Positions 1-8,126 of a stretch of 64,000 bases of DNA are shown piece by piece. The notes beneath the pieces are model-generated. The model did no database searches. It was not told the DNA's origin and saw only the letters and a program-made list of their open reading frames with translations. The position numbers and the translations under genes were made by a program. Source of the stretch: Methyloversatilis universalis FAM5 (GTDB lineage Bacteria; Pseudomonadota; Gammaproteobacteria; Burkholderiales; Rhodocyclaceae); assembly GCF_000214035.2 (NCBI RefSeq), contig NZ_AFHG01000041.1, positions 45,515-109,514 on the forward strand, in the 5' to 3' direction. Each line of letters begins with the position of its first letter. Positions within the stretch are counted from its first letter, which is position 1.

Positions 1-68
1 ACGGCGATGACGGAAGCCGCGATCAGCGGCCAGATCGGCCAACCGGCCGCGCGGATGATGTCGAACAC
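1..68 (-). CDS. ExbB/TolQ-like proton channel protein, 5' end only
   Basis: Only the first 22 codons are inside the window. They read VFDIIRAAGWPIWPLIAASV, which matches the start of the MotA/TolQ/ExbB proton-channel proteins that precede exbD and lpxK in many Betaproteobacteria. The start is GTG at 68, preceded on the minus strand by AGGAAAG. It is transcribed away from xseA. The family call rests on the N-terminal segment alone. A second, full exbB lies at 8127-8885, so this would be a paralogue, possibly serving a different TonB-like system. Confidence 0.7.
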   Translation of the reverse strand, partial: MFDIIRAAGWPIWPLIAASVIA

Positions 69-162
69 GTGCGCTTTCCTTCGCTGAACAAGCCGCGAAA
101 TGTAGCCTGAGCGGATACGGGGCGGCAACCCTGCAGAAGCGGGCGTCCATGAAGGCGGTCAG

Positions 163-187
163 GTTATCCACAGAAATTGTGGATAAC
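163..187. promoter_or_regulatory. Perfect inverted pair of DnaA-box consensus sequences
   Basis: TTATCCACA at 164-172 and its exact reverse complement TGTGGATAA at 178-186 are separated by five bases. With the flanking G and C they form a 10-bp perfect inverted repeat (163-172 / 178-187). Each half is the 9-bp DnaA-box consensus. The pair lies between the divergent starts of the exbB-like gene and xseA. No other replication-initiation gene is nearby, so this is not an origin on present evidence. It could be a DnaA-responsive operator or a titration site. Confidence 0.6.
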
Positions 188-321
188 TGTGTGGGTTTCG
201 TCTGGGCGGATACGCTAAACCGGCCGCCGAAAAGATGTTTTCTTACGCCGATCAAAAATTAAGCTTCGATGACAGCCGGGTCGGATGCGCCGACACCCGA
301 CCTGCACACACTCCGGATTCC

Positions 322-1683
322 ATGTCTTCCGATTTTGCTCACCCCGCCGCGGACCCGCGCGGAGAAACCGCCGCCATTGCGGTGTCCGAGCTCGCACGAC
401 GCGCCCGCATCACGCTGGAACGCCAGTTTCCGGTGCTCTGGGTACGCGGTGAGCTGTCCGGCGTCACCCGTGCGGCCTCCGGTCACCTCTACTTCTCTCT
501 GAAGGACGACGCGGCGCAACTGCGCTGCGTCATGTTCCGCAGCCGCAGCCAGCTGCTGCCCTTCGAACCGCGTGCCGGACTGCAGGTCGAGGTGCGCGCC
601 CAGGTTTCGCTGTACGAACCGCGCGGCGACTTCCAGCTCACGGTGGACGCGATGCGTCAGGCCGGTGTCGGCGGGCTGTTCGAAGCCTTCCTGCGCCTGA
701 AGGCGAAGCTGGAAGCGGAAGGCCTGTTCGACGCTGCACGCAAGCGGCCGCTGCCGCAGCTGCCAGCCCGCATCGCGGTGGTCACCTCCCCCGCGGCGGC
801 CGCGCTGCGCGACGTGCTGGCGACGCTCGCGCGACGCGCCCCGCACGTCGAACTCGTGCTGCTGCCCTGCCTGGTACAGGGCGCCGAAGCACCGGCCCGG
901 ATCGCCGCCGCGCTGGCCGCGGCTGGCCGCTGCGACGCCGATCTGGTGCTGCTGGTGCGCGGTGGCGGATCAGCCGAGGATCTGGCGGCCTTCAACGACG
1001 AGCGGGTGGCCCGCGCCATTGCCGCCTGCCCGCTGCCGGTGGTCAGCGGCGTCGGCCATGAAACCGATTTCTCGATCGCCGACTTCGTCGCCGATCTGCG
1101 CGCCGCCACACCGACCGCCGCCGCCGAAATCGTCAGCGCGGGCCATGTGGATGCCGCGCGCCGGCTGCGTGCGCTGGCCGAACGGCTGGGCCGCGCTCAG
1201 CACGACAGGCTGGACCGGCTCGGACGCCGGCTGGACGATCTGGCCGAGCGCCTGCATCCGCCGTCTCGTCAGCTCGCGCTGGCCAGCGAGCGACTGCACG
1301 CGCTGCATGCGCGGATGCGTCGCGCCGGCAGCAGCCAGCTCGGTCAGGCACACAACCGGATCGAAGGCCTGACGCTCCGACTGCGCGGCAGCCGGCCGGC
1401 ACTGGACATGCGGCGGGCCGGACTGGCCCGGCTACGGGATCATCTGCAGCAGGCGGCCGGCAGCCACCTCGACGAGGCAGGTCAGCGACTGCGGCTGGCG
1501 GCGGCCCAGCTCGTACAGCTCGATCCGGGCGCCGTCCTGTCTCGCGGCTACGCGCTGGTGCGCGACGGCGAAGGCCGCATCGTGCGCGACGCGGCCACGC
1601 TCGCGGTCGGCCAGCCGGTGCGGCTGCAGTTCGGCCAGGGCAGCGCCGACGCCGACATCACCCGGCTGCGGGACAGCGATTGA
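322..1683 (+). CDS. xseA: Exodeoxyribonuclease VII large subunit
   Basis: Large subunit of exonuclease VII, which with XseB degrades single-stranded DNA into oligonucleotides in the cytoplasm. The 453-residue product has the N-terminal OB-fold (VSELARRARITLERQF followed by WVRGELSG, about residues 18-110), then the catalytic domain with GGGSAEDLAAFNDE and VGHETDFSIADFVADLRA, and a C-terminal helical region. Length fits the family (about 450). ATG at 322 is preferred over an in-frame ATG at 235 because family proteins begin close to the OB-fold. sodB follows after 113 bases. Confidence 0.93.
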   Translation: MSSDFAHPAADPRGETAAIAVSELARRARITLERQFPVLWVRGELSGVTRAASGHLYFSLKDDAAQLRCVMFRSRSQLLPFEPRAGLQVEVRAQVSLYEPRGDFQLTVDAMRQAGVGGLFEAFLRLKAKLEAEGLFDAARKRPLPQLPARIAVVTSPAAAALRDVLATLARRAPHVELVLLPCLVQGAEAPARIAAALAAAGRCDADLVLLVRGGGSAEDLAAFNDERVARAIAACPLPVVSGVGHETDFSIADFVADLRAATPTAAAEIVSAGHVDAARRLRALAERLGRAQHDRLDRLGRRLDDLAERLHPPSRQLALASERLHALHARMRRAGSSQLGQAHNRIEGLTLRLRGSRPALDMRRAGLARLRDHLQQAAGSHLDEAGQRLRLAAAQLVQLDPGAVLSRGYALVRDGEGRIVRDAATLAVGQPVRLQFGQGSADADITRLRDSD

Positions 1684-1727
1684 CCGGGACTGAAAACCTC
1701 CAGCCGCGAATGGGGGCCGAAACCGCC

Positions 1728-1756
1728 TTGTACTCGCAACACGCCCGACCTAAACT
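1728..1756 (+). promoter_or_regulatory. Possible sigma70 promoter of sodB
   Basis: TTGTAC at 1728-1733 and TAAACT at 1751-1756 are separated by 17 bases and lie 40 bases upstream of the sodB start. The hexamers are moderate matches. No Fur-like box was seen here. Confidence 0.4.
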
Positions 1757-1796
1757 CTCGCCCTTGCATTGAACCGACTGACCGGGAGAACACAAT

Positions 1797-2384
1797 ATGG
1801 AACACACCCTGCCCCCCCTGCCGTACGCACTTGACGCACTGGCTCCGCACATTTCGCGTGAAACCCTGGAATTCCACTACGGCAAGCATCATCAGGCTTA
1901 CGCCACCAACCTGAACAATCTGGTCAAGGGCACCGAATACGAAGCGCTCGACCTCGAAGCCATCATCAAGAAGGCCCCGGCCGGCGGCGTGTTCAACAAC
2001 TCGGCCCAGGTGTGGAACCACACCTTCTTCTGGAACAGCATGAAGCCGGCAGGCGGCGGCGCACCGACCGGCGCGCTGGCTGCAGCCATCGATGCCAAGT
2101 GGGGCAGCTTCGACGAATTCAAGAAGGCGTTCAAGACCTCGGCAGTCGGCAACTTCGGCTCCGGCTGGACCTGGCTGGTCAAGAAGGCGGACGGCTCGCT
2201 GGACATCGTGAACACCTCGGGTGCCGGCACCCCGCTGACCTCGGACGCCAAGGCGCTGCTGACCATCGACGTGTGGGAACACGCCTACTACATCGACTAC
2301 CGCAACCGTCGTCCGGACTTCGTCGACACCTTCCTCGCCAGCCTGGCGAACTGGGATTTCGCGGCCGCGAATTTCGCCGGCTGA
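1797..2384 (+). CDS. sodB: Superoxide dismutase, iron type
   Basis: Cytoplasmic superoxide dismutase converting superoxide to hydrogen peroxide and oxygen. The 195-residue length is normal for bacterial FeSOD. The four metal ligands are visible as H27 (FHYGKHH), H75 (WNHTFFW), D158 and H162 (DVWEHAYY). Gln at residue 71 (AQVWNHTFF) is the arrangement typical of Fe rather than Mn enzymes. A GGGAG ribosome-binding site sits upstream of ATG 1797. A terminator follows at 2462-2498. Confidence 0.95.
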   Translation: MEHTLPPLPYALDALAPHISRETLEFHYGKHHQAYATNLNNLVKGTEYEALDLEAIIKKAPAGGVFNNSAQVWNHTFFWNSMKPAGGGAPTGALAAAIDAKWGSFDEFKKAFKTSAVGNFGSGWTWLVKKADGSLDIVNTSGAGTPLTSDAKALLTIDVWEHAYYIDYRNRRPDFVDTFLASLANWDFAAANFAG

Positions 2385-2461
2385 ACGGCCCCACGGGTTA
2401 GCCGGTGAGCCGTCGGTTCCGCCGGCCCGGTGAACCCCGCCGTCGGTGAACGGCACGAACG

Positions 2462-2498
2462 ACGCGCTGCATGCGAACCTGCCTGCAGCGCGTTTTTC
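2462..2498 (+). terminator. Rho-independent terminator after sodB
   Basis: Perfect 10-bp stem ACGCGCTGCA (2462-2471) / TGCAGCGCGT (2484-2493) with a 12-base loop, followed by a T-rich tail. Confidence 0.85.
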
Positions 2499-2590
2499 TT
2501 TGCGGCCGGTGAAACGCGGCGGGCGCGAAGGGGTCGGAGCGCAGACGTGTCCCGCCCGGGGATGCTCAGGAACAGCACAAGGAGACAGCC

Positions 2591-2980
2591 ATGTCGCAAT
2601 GGAGAAAAGCCGGCCCGAACGAGGCCTTCACGCCGGAAGAGATCGATGCCCGCCTGAAGGCGGAACTTCCGAAGTGGTATTACGAGGACGGCTGGATACG
2701 CCGCAAGTACAAGACCAGCGGCTGGAAGGGCACGCTGATGGTGGTCAATACGGTCGGCCATCTGGCCGAAGCCGCCTTCCATCATCCGGACCTCACGGTG
2801 TCCTACGCCTTCGTGATCGTGAAACTGGTGAATCACGAAGCCAAGGGCGTGACCGAGCGCGACTTCCAACTGGCAAAGAAGATCGAGGAGGTCATCATGT
2901 GGCAGCCGGGCGCGGAAGAAGGCAGCGCGCTGGCCGGTACGCCGGACGACCCGCGCTTCAAGTACATCAAGTACGACTGA
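2591..2980 (+). CDS. Pterin-4a-carbinolamine dehydratase family protein
   Basis: The 129-residue product carries the family hallmarks: EAAFHHPDLTVSYAFVIVKL followed by NHEAKGVTERDFQLAKKIEE, with the histidine pair of the active site. The family dehydrates 4a-hydroxytetrahydropterins. Homologues are often found in methylotrophs, where a role in pterin (H4MPT) metabolism has been proposed, but no amino-acid hydroxylase or H4MPT gene adjoins this copy. AGGAGA lies just upstream of ATG 2591. The next gene starts 20 bases after its stop, so the two are probably cotranscribed. The C-terminal extension after about residue 105 is longer than usual. Confidence 0.8.
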   Translation: MSQWRKAGPNEAFTPEEIDARLKAELPKWYYEDGWIRRKYKTSGWKGTLMVVNTVGHLAEAAFHHPDLTVSYAFVIVKLVNHEAKGVTERDFQLAKKIEEVIMWQPGAEEGSALAGTPDDPRFKYIKYD

Positions 2981-3000
2981 CTGCAGCACGCGGAGGCCGC

Positions 3001-4185
3001 TTGACCGACACCGGCTTGCGCATCGCGCGCCACACGGCGATCGCCGACATCGACGCCGCCGCGTGGAACGCGCTGGGCGGCGGTCATGCGACGCTGTCGC
3101 ACGCCTTTCTCGATGCGCTGGAATCGTCCGGCTGCGTCAGCGCGGAGACCGGCTGGCAGCCGGACCATCTGGCGCTGTACGACGGCGACACGCTGGTGGC
3201 CGCCCTGCCCGGCTATCTGAAGTCGCACAGCTACGGCGAGTACGTGTTCGACTGGGCGTGGGCGGAGGCGCTGGAACGCACCGGCCGCAGCTACTACCCG
3301 AAACAGCTGTCCGCCATCCCCTACACCCCGGTGCCCGGCCCCCGGCTGCTGGCCCGAGACGACGCAGCCCGCACGCGACTGGTCGATACCTGGCTGCAGC
3401 AGGCCGAAAGCTCGGGCCTGTCGTCCGCCCACCTGCTGTTTCCGGATGCGGTATCGCTGGCCGCGCTGCGGGACCGGCCCGGCCTGCTGCTGCGCGAATC
3501 GGTGCAGTTCCACTGGCACAACGCCGGCTACGCCGACTACGAAGCCTTCCTGGCGACGCTGAGCAGGGACAAACGCAAGAAGATCCGCCAGGAGCGGCGG
3601 CGGGTGCGCGATGCCGGCGTCACGCTGAGGCGGGTGGACGGTGCCGACCTGGACGACGCGGCGCTGGCGCTGTTCATCACCTGCTACCGCAACACCTACC
3701 GCGTGCGCGGACAGCGGCCCTACCTCAACGCCCGCTTCTTCGAAACGCTGCGCAGCCGCACACCCTCGTCACTGATGATGGTGATCGCGTCGCGCGACGG
3801 ACATGACATCGCGTGCGCACTGAGCCTGCGCGACGAAAGGCGGCTGTACGGCCGCTGGTGGGGAGAGATGGAATACGTGCCCTGCCTGCATTTCGAGGCC
3901 TGTTACCACCAGGGCATCGAATACGCGATCGAGCGCGGTCTGGAAGCGTTCGAAGGCGGTGCCCAGGGCGAGCACAAGATGGCGCGCGGCTTCGAGCCGG
4001 TGCGCACCGCGTCGGCGCATTGGCTGCGCGACGCGGATTTCGCGGATGCCGTGGCGCGCTACCTGCAGAGGGAGCGGGCCGGCATGGCACTGCATATCAA
4101 CGAGCTTGAGGAACGCTCCCCGTACCGGGACGGCAGCCGCGCCACCGTCGGGCAGGAGGGCGCCCCGCCCGCCGACCTTCAGTAG
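3001..4185 (+). CDS. GNAT-like N-acyltransferase, COG3146 (DUF482) family
   Basis: A 394-residue cytoplasmic protein of the FemAB/GNAT-like family. Visible landmarks are [18 protein letters not shown] and [14 protein letters not shown] in the N-terminal half, the basic [16 protein letters not shown], and [18 protein letters not shown] followed by [20 protein letters not shown] with [14 protein letters not shown] near the C terminus. These are typical of COG3146. The acceptor substrate is unknown. TTG at 3001 is chosen because CGGAGG precedes it at normal spacing and the family motif begins soon after; the open frame extends further upstream through the preceding gene but is not plausible there. 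The end overlaps ppa by 7 bases, tail to tail. Confidence 0.8.
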   Translation: MTDTGLRIARHTAIADIDAAAWNALGGGHATLSHAFLDALESSGCVSAETGWQPDHLALYDGDTLVAALPGYLKSHSYGEYVFDWAWAEALERTGRSYYPKQLSAIPYTPVPGPRLLARDDAARTRLVDTWLQQAESSGLSSAHLLFPDAVSLAALRDRPGLLLRESVQFHWHNAGYADYEAFLATLSRDKRKKIRQERRRVRDAGVTLRRVDGADLDDAALALFITCYRNTYRVRGQRPYLNARFFETLRSRTPSSLMMVIASRDGHDIACALSLRDERRLYGRWWGEMEYVPCLHFEACYHQGIEYAIERGLEAFEGGAQGEHKMARGFEPVRTASAHWLRDADFADAVARYLQRERAGMALHINELEERSPYRDGSRATVGQEGAPPADLQ

Positions 4186-4727
4186 TTGGGCTTTTCTTCG
4201 GCCTGCTGGTAACGCTCGACGCCGGTCATGATTTCCTTCTTGGCGTCTTCGATGTCGGCCCAGCCCTGGACCTTGACGAACTTGCCCGGCTCCAGATCTT
4301 TGTAGTGCTCGAAGAAGTGCGAGATCTGGTCCAGCAGGATCTGCGGAAGATCGCGCGGGCTCTGCACCGAGCGGTACATCGGCGTGAGCTTGTCCACCGG
4401 CACCGCCAGCAGCTTCGCGTCTTCGCCCGCCTCATCGACCATCTTCAGCATGCCGATCGGGCGGCAGCGCACCACCACGCCCGGCGGCAGCGCGAACTGG
4501 GTCAGCACCAGCACGTCGACCGGGTCACCGTCACCGGCGATGGTGTGCGGGATGTAGCCGTAGTTGCACGGGTAGTGCATGGCGGTCGACATGAAGCGGT
4601 CGACGAAAATGGCGCCCGATTCCTTGTCGACCTCGTACTTGACCGGGTCAGAATGCATCGGGATTTCGATCACAACGTTGAAATCGTTGGGCAGATCCTT
4701 GCCCGACGGAACTCGTTCCAGACCCAT
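4179..4727 (-). CDS. ppa: Inorganic pyrophosphatase
   Basis: Soluble family I pyrophosphatase (182 residues), hydrolysing pyrophosphate to phosphate in the cytoplasm. The signature [10 protein letters not shown] gives metal-binding D66, D68 and D71, equivalent to E. coli D65, D67 and D70. [14 protein letters not shown] and [11 protein letters not shown] are also typical. Starts at ATG 4727 preceded by AGGAG on the minus strand. Its stop codon overlaps that of the convergent acyltransferase gene, leaving no space for a conventional terminator between them. Confidence 0.95.
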   Translation of the reverse strand: MGLERVPSGKDLPNDFNVVIEIPMHSDPVKYEVDKESGAIFVDRFMSTAMHYPCNYGYIPHTIAGDGDPVDVLVLTQFALPPGVVVRCRPIGMLKMVDEAGEDAKLLAVPVDKLTPMYRSVQSPRDLPQILLDQISHFFEHYKDLEPGKFVKVQGWADIEDAKKEIMTGVERYQQAEEKPNY

Positions 4728-4754
4728 GTCTCGCTCCTTGTGAAAAGCCCGCGA

Positions 4755-5792
4755 TTATAGCGATTGTTGCGGCGCAACAGAAGAATCGTGTCGCAACCTC
4801 AGGTCAAGCGTCACATGGGCCAGCGACGGTTCGCCGTCCAGCGCAACACGCAGCTGCTCCAGATCCGCGGCCGGCCCGGCCTCCACCGTCAGCGAAAGCG
4901 CGTGGCGACCGGGCGCCAGCAGCCACAGATGCAGGTCCAGCGTCACGCCGCCCCAGCGCTCGACGTGCGCATGCACCGCGCGCGCCACCGGCCCACCGAT
5001 CTGCCGGTCCAGCAGCACCGAGGCACTGTCGCGCGCCAGCTGCCAGGCCCAGCGCAGGATGAGCAGGCCGCCGGCCGCCGCCACGATCGGGTCCAGCCAG
5101 TCCATGCCGGCCCACTTGCCGGCCAGCAGCGCGCCGATGGCGGCGATCGAGGTCAGCGCGTCGGCCAGCACATGCAGATAGGCGGCACGCAGGTTGTGAT
5201 CGTGGTGATGGTGGTGATGCCGCTCGTGCTCGTCGTCATGGTCGTGCCCCGGGTGAGCGTGATGATGATGCGTACCGTGTCCTTCGCGGCCGTGCAGCAG
5301 CCAGGCGCTGACCAGATTGACCGCCAGACCGATCAGCGCCACCACCAGTGCCTCCTCGTGCCGGATGGCATGCGGCGAATGCAGGCGGCTGGCCGCCTCG
5401 AACAGCATGAACACCGCCACACCGGCCAGCAGCAGGCTGGAGGTGTAGCTGGCCAGATAGGACACCTTGCCCGGACCGAAACTGTAGAAGGCCTGGCCGG
5501 CGTGGCGCCTCATATAGCGGTAGGCATAGGCACTGATGGCCATCGCCGCCACATGGGTGCCCATATGCCAGCCGTCGGCCAGCAGCGCCATCGACCCGGA
5601 CAGATGGCCGGTCACGATCTCCGCAACCATGGCCAGCGCGCTGAGCCACAGCACATGCTCGATGGCGCGGCCGGACTGTTCCGGGTGAGGCAGGAAATCC
5701 GGGTCATGCACCGGGCAGAACGGCTTTGCGGTGCGATCCGGGTGAGCGGCGGGAGCAGGTCGGGCGGACGTACGGGAAGCGTGTCGGGTCAT
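4755..5792 (-). CDS. Cation diffusion facilitator, DmeF-like Co/Ni exporter
   Basis: A 345-residue inner-membrane cation/proton antiporter. A short N-terminal tail contains HDPDFLPHPE, followed by six predicted membrane segments. The transport site is visible as D73, H76 and H80 in LLADGWHMGTH and again in HVLADALTS. A histidine-rich cytoplasmic loop (about residues 170-200, runs of His with Asp) separates segments 4 and 5. The N-terminal motif and the LADGWHM...FSFGPGKV arrangement resemble DmeF-type cobalt/nickel exporters more than ZitB/CzcD. Metal specificity is inferred. It is divergent from hemP. Confidence 0.85.
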   Translation of the reverse strand: MTRHASRTSARPAPAAHPDRTAKPFCPVHDPDFLPHPEQSGRAIEHVLWLSALAMVAEIVTGHLSGSMALLADGWHMGTHVAAMAISAYAYRYMRRHAGQAFYSFGPGKVSYLASYTSSLLLAGVAVFMLFEAASRLHSPHAIRHEEALVVALIGLAVNLVSAWLLHGREGHGTHHHHAHPGHDHDDEHERHHHHHHDHNLRAAYLHVLADALTSIAAIGALLAGKWAGMDWLDPIVAAAGGLLILRWAWQLARDSASVLLDRQIGGPVARAVHAHVERWGGVTLDLHLWLLAPGRHALSLTVEAGPAADLEQLRVALDGEPSLAHVTLDLRLRHDSSVAPQQSL

Positions 5793-5863
5793 GGCGCGAT
5801 TGTAGGCGTTCGCGCGCCGGGCGCCGCGTTTGCAGATTCTTGCGTTGGCTCAAACTGGAGCGC

Positions 5864-5908
5864 TTGACAGGCACCCTGCACTGTGAATTAATGCGAACCA
5901 TTCTCATT
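5864..5908 (+). promoter_or_regulatory. Fur-like box and promoter of hemP
   Basis: TTGACA at 5864-5869 is followed at 17 bases by ATTAAT. A Fur-like sequence, AATGCGAACCATTCTCATT at 5890-5908, overlaps the -10 region. By hand count it matches 14 of 19 positions of the extended Fur consensus. It lies 17 bases before the hemP start, so iron-loaded Fur should block the promoter. Confidence 0.75.
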
Positions 5909-5925
5909 CCTATGATTATTGCCGA

Positions 5926-6111
5926 ATGTCGCAGCCTTCCAGCACACAGGTAACGGTACCGAGCCCGCGTCCGGCTGCCGACCTCGTGCAGCGACCCGCC
6001 CTCGATTCCACCACCCTGCTTGCAGGCCAGAAGCAGGTGGCGATCCGGCATGGCGACGAGCTGTATTCGCTGCGCCTGACCCGCAACGGCAAACTCATCC
6101 TGACCAAGTAG
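5926..6111 (+). CDS. hemP: Hemin uptake protein HemP
   Basis: A 61-residue HemP/HmuP-family protein. The C-terminal half has the diagnostic pattern LLAGQKQVAIRHGDELYSLR and LTRNGKLILTK. HemP members are small, iron-regulated proteins; in several Proteobacteria they help activate heme-receptor expression. Here it is the first gene after a Fur-like box and is followed after 6 bases by bfd. The N-terminal 30 residues are variable and Pro-rich. Confidence 0.9.
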   Translation: MSQPSSTQVTVPSPRPAADLVQRPALDSTTLLAGQKQVAIRHGDELYSLRLTRNGKLILTK

Positions 6112-6117
6112 GACGAC

Positions 6118-6333
6118 ATGTACATCTGCCTGTGCGAACCGGTCACCGACCGGGACATCCGAGCCGCCGTCCAGACCGGCTGCCGCACCCTGCGCGACGT
6201 GGCCGGCCAGCTCGGCTGCTGCCGCGACTGCGGGCGCTGCGCCAAGGCGGCGAAGGAAGTGATCGACGCCACGCGCGCCGAGATGCGGCCGATACGGTTG
6301 CAGCGCAACACCCAGCCGGCGATGGCCGCCTGA
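6118..6333 (+). CDS. bfd: Bacterioferritin-associated ferredoxin
   Basis: A 71-residue [2Fe-2S] protein of the BFD/fer2_BFD family. It reads MYICLCEPVTDRDIRAAV, then LGCCRDCGRC. The four cluster ligands fit the C-x-C ... C-x2-C pattern of Bfd. It transfers electrons to bacterioferritin so that stored iron can be released. Placement directly between hemP and bfr supports this. Six bases separate it from hemP, so it should share the Fur-type promoter. Confidence 0.92.
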   Translation: MYICLCEPVTDRDIRAAVQTGCRTLRDVAGQLGCCRDCGRCAKAAKEVIDATRAEMRPIRLQRNTQPAMAA

Positions 6334-6372
6334 AAATCGGACGCCGGCGGACGCAGAGCGCACACGACAGCC

Positions 6373-6413
6373 TAGAATCCGGTCAGGCGTCACCGTTTGT
6401 GGCACCGCCTGAC
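6373..6413 (+). promoter_or_regulatory. Possible bfr promoter with inverted repeat
   Basis: TAGAAT at 6373-6378 resembles a -10 element. Just downstream an exact 8-bp inverted repeat, GTCAGGCG (6382-6389) / CGCCTGAC (6406-6413), ends immediately before the bfr ribosome-binding site GGGAGA. It could be an operator or a leader hairpin. No good -35 was found. Confidence 0.35.
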
Positions 6414-6426
6414 TGGGAGAATCCAA

Positions 6427-6906
6427 ATGAAGGGCGACAAGAAGGTTCTGCAGTACCTGAACAAGCAGCTGGTCAATGAACTGACCGCGATCAACCAGTA
6501 CTTCCTGCATGCACGCATGTACAAGAACTGGGGACTGAACAAGCTCGGCGACCACGAGTATCACGAGTCGATCGAGGAAATGAAGCATGCGGACATGCTG
6601 ATCGAGCGCATCCTGATGCTCGACGGCCTGCCCAATCTGCAGGACCTGCACAAGCTGCTGATCGGCGAGAACGTGCCGGAAATGCTGGGCGGCGACCTGA
6701 AGGTCGAACAGCTGTCGCACGCGACGCTGAAGGAAGCGATCGCCTGCAGCGAAACTGCCGGTGACTACGTGTCGCGCGACCTGTTCCGCAAGATTCTCGC
6801 CGACACCGAAGAACACATCGACTGGCTGGAAACCCAGCTGGACCTGATCGACAAGATGGGACTGCAGAACTACACGCAGTCCGCCATGGGAGAACTCGGC
6901 AGCTGA
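6427..6906 (+). CDS. bfr: Bacterioferritin
   Basis: A 159-residue iron-storage protein that forms a 24-mer shell and oxidises Fe(II). ATG 6427 is chosen for its GGGAGA site and because it aligns exactly with E. coli Bfr numbering: ferroxidase ligands E18, E51, H54, E94 and H130 and heme ligand M52 are all in place. The one exception is position 127, normally Glu in the ExxH motif, which is Thr here (ADTEEH), with Glu at 128 and 129. A change in the second iron site or an alternative ligand is possible. The neighbour bfd supplies its electron donor. Confidence 0.93.
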   Translation: MKGDKKVLQYLNKQLVNELTAINQYFLHARMYKNWGLNKLGDHEYHESIEEMKHADMLIERILMLDGLPNLQDLHKLLIGENVPEMLGGDLKVEQLSHATLKEAIACSETAGDYVSRDLFRKILADTEEHIDWLETQLDLIDKMGLQNYTQSAMGELGS

Positions 6907-6938
6907 TGCACCGGGCGGTTTCGTACTGAACTGCCCGC

Positions 6939-6957
6939 GACCCGCCCTCGGCGGGTC
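6939..6957 (+). terminator. GC hairpin after bfr
   Basis: GACCCGCC (6939-6946) and GGCGGGTC (6950-6957) form an 8-bp stem with a 3-base loop. There is no T run, so termination would be weak or Rho-assisted. Confidence 0.45.
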
Positions 6958-6985
6958 ACGCAACTCCGGACGATACGAAACCGCC

Positions 6986-7180
6986 ATGAAAGCGCTGAAC
7001 GCCCCCGCGCGGACCGCCGGCCGGTCCGCCTCCGCCTCCCGCACCCTGCTGTCGGTGCTCGCCAGTGTGGCCGCCGCCTGGCTGCTGGTGTCCCTCCCCG
7101 ATGTCGCCGCGCTCCGGAATGCCGCCTTGGCAGGCGCTGTACCGGCCGTCTCCCTCCAGCCGTCGCCGCGCCCACTCTGA
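6986..7180 (+). CDS. Small putative membrane protein, unknown
   Basis: A 64-codon frame between bfr and tonB. The product has a basic N terminus, then a hydrophobic stretch (LLSVLASVAAAWLLVSL, about residues 21-37) and a Pro/Ala tail, which would suit a single-pass membrane or exported peptide. No family was recognised and the upstream ribosome-binding site is poor. It may be a real small gene of the tonB operon or chance coding in GC-rich DNA. Confidence 0.35.
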   Translation: MKALNAPARTAGRSASASRTLLSVLASVAAAWLLVSLPDVAALRNAALAGAVPAVSLQPSPRPL

Positions 7181-7246
7181 TTCACGACACGCACCGATGC
7201 CGATGCACACCGCCTCCATCCTTCGTCTGACCGTCCGGGTGCCCGC

Positions 7247-8050
7247 ATGAGCAGCGCCGTCCTGCGCCCGGACGCACCTGAATTCGTTTCTCCCGCGCCT
7301 GCACTCGGCCCGGCCGCCGCGCGCCTGGTGCGCCGCATCGCGATCAGCGGCATCCCGCGTACCGGGCTCACGCTGCGCGGCGCCGCCCTGGCCGGCGCAC
7401 TGCTGCTGCATGTGCTGGCCCTGCTGTGGATCGTGCATGGCCCGGCGCCGGTCGACGCGCCGCAGATCGTCATGCACGCCGCGCTGATCGCGCCCGAGCC
7501 GCTGCCGATGACGGCGCCGGAGCCGCCGAAGGAACAGCCGCGCATCGAGCCCGAACAGCCCAAGCCGCTGAAGCAGCCCAAGCCGCAGCGCAAGGAAACC
7601 GCGCTGCCGGTGCTGGCCGCCGCCAGCGACGCGCCGACCGCGGCCACCGTAGCGCCGCAGCCGCCGGCACCACCCGAACCGGTGGCCATCGACGCGGCCC
7701 CCGCCCGCCCGGCGCCTCCCAGCGCCGCGCCTGAAAGTGCGCCCGCCGCGGCACCGGTCATTCCGCCGCGCCACGATGCGGCCTATCTGCAGAATCCAAC
7801 CCCGCCCTATCCGCCGATGGCCAAGCGCCAGAACCAGACCGGCCGCGTGATACTGCGGGTGATGGTCAGCGCGGAAGGGCTGCCGACCAGCGTGACGGTG
7901 CTGACCTCCAGCGGCTACGAGCTGCTGGACCAGGCCGCGCTCGATGTGGTGCGCAACCGCTGGAAATTCGTACCGGCCAAGCGCGGCGACCAGGCGGTGG
8001 CCGGCCAGGTCGACGTGCCGCTGTCCTTCCGCCTCGGCCCCGGCACATGA
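7247..8050 (+). CDS. tonB: TonB energy-transducing protein
   Basis: A 267-residue protein carrying energy from the inner membrane to outer-membrane receptors. Order: cytoplasmic N terminus, a membrane anchor (about residues 43-63) containing the conserved His at 55 (ALLLHVLALLW), a Pro-rich periplasmic spacer (about 70-175) with KP/EP repeats, and the C-terminal domain beginning NPTPPYPPMAKRQNQTGRV and ending VPLSFRLG. It is followed by exbB and exbD, completing the complex needed by the two receptors in this island. The cytoplasmic extension of about 40 residues is longer than in enteric TonB. Confidence 0.93.
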   Translation: MSSAVLRPDAPEFVSPAPALGPAAARLVRRIAISGIPRTGLTLRGAALAGALLLHVLALLWIVHGPAPVDAPQIVMHAALIAPEPLPMTAPEPPKEQPRIEPEQPKPLKQPKPQRKETALPVLAAASDAPTAATVAPQPPAPPEPVAIDAAPARPAPPSAAPESAPAAAPVIPPRHDAAYLQNPTPPYPPMAKRQNQTGRVILRVMVSAEGLPTSVTVLTSSGYELLDQAALDVVRNRWKFVPAKRGDQAVAGQVDVPLSFRLGPGT

Positions 8051-8126
8051 TTTGACCCGGCCCGCCGCAAGCGTACACTGCGCGGCGGCCGATTTACGAC
8101 TCAGGCTTCCATCAGGAGACAATTGA

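Noticed and set aside
164-186. Chromosomal origin of replication suggested by two DnaA boxes
   Set aside because: Only one pair, no AT-rich unwinding region, and no dnaA, dnaN, gidA, parA or rpmH nearby.
4755-5792. His-rich loop considered as a frameshift or repeat expansion
   Set aside because: The loop is normal for metal-exporting CDF proteins and the frame is intact on both sides.
6939-6957. Full Rho-independent terminator after bfr
   Set aside because: The stem is good but there is no T run; listed only as a weak hairpin.
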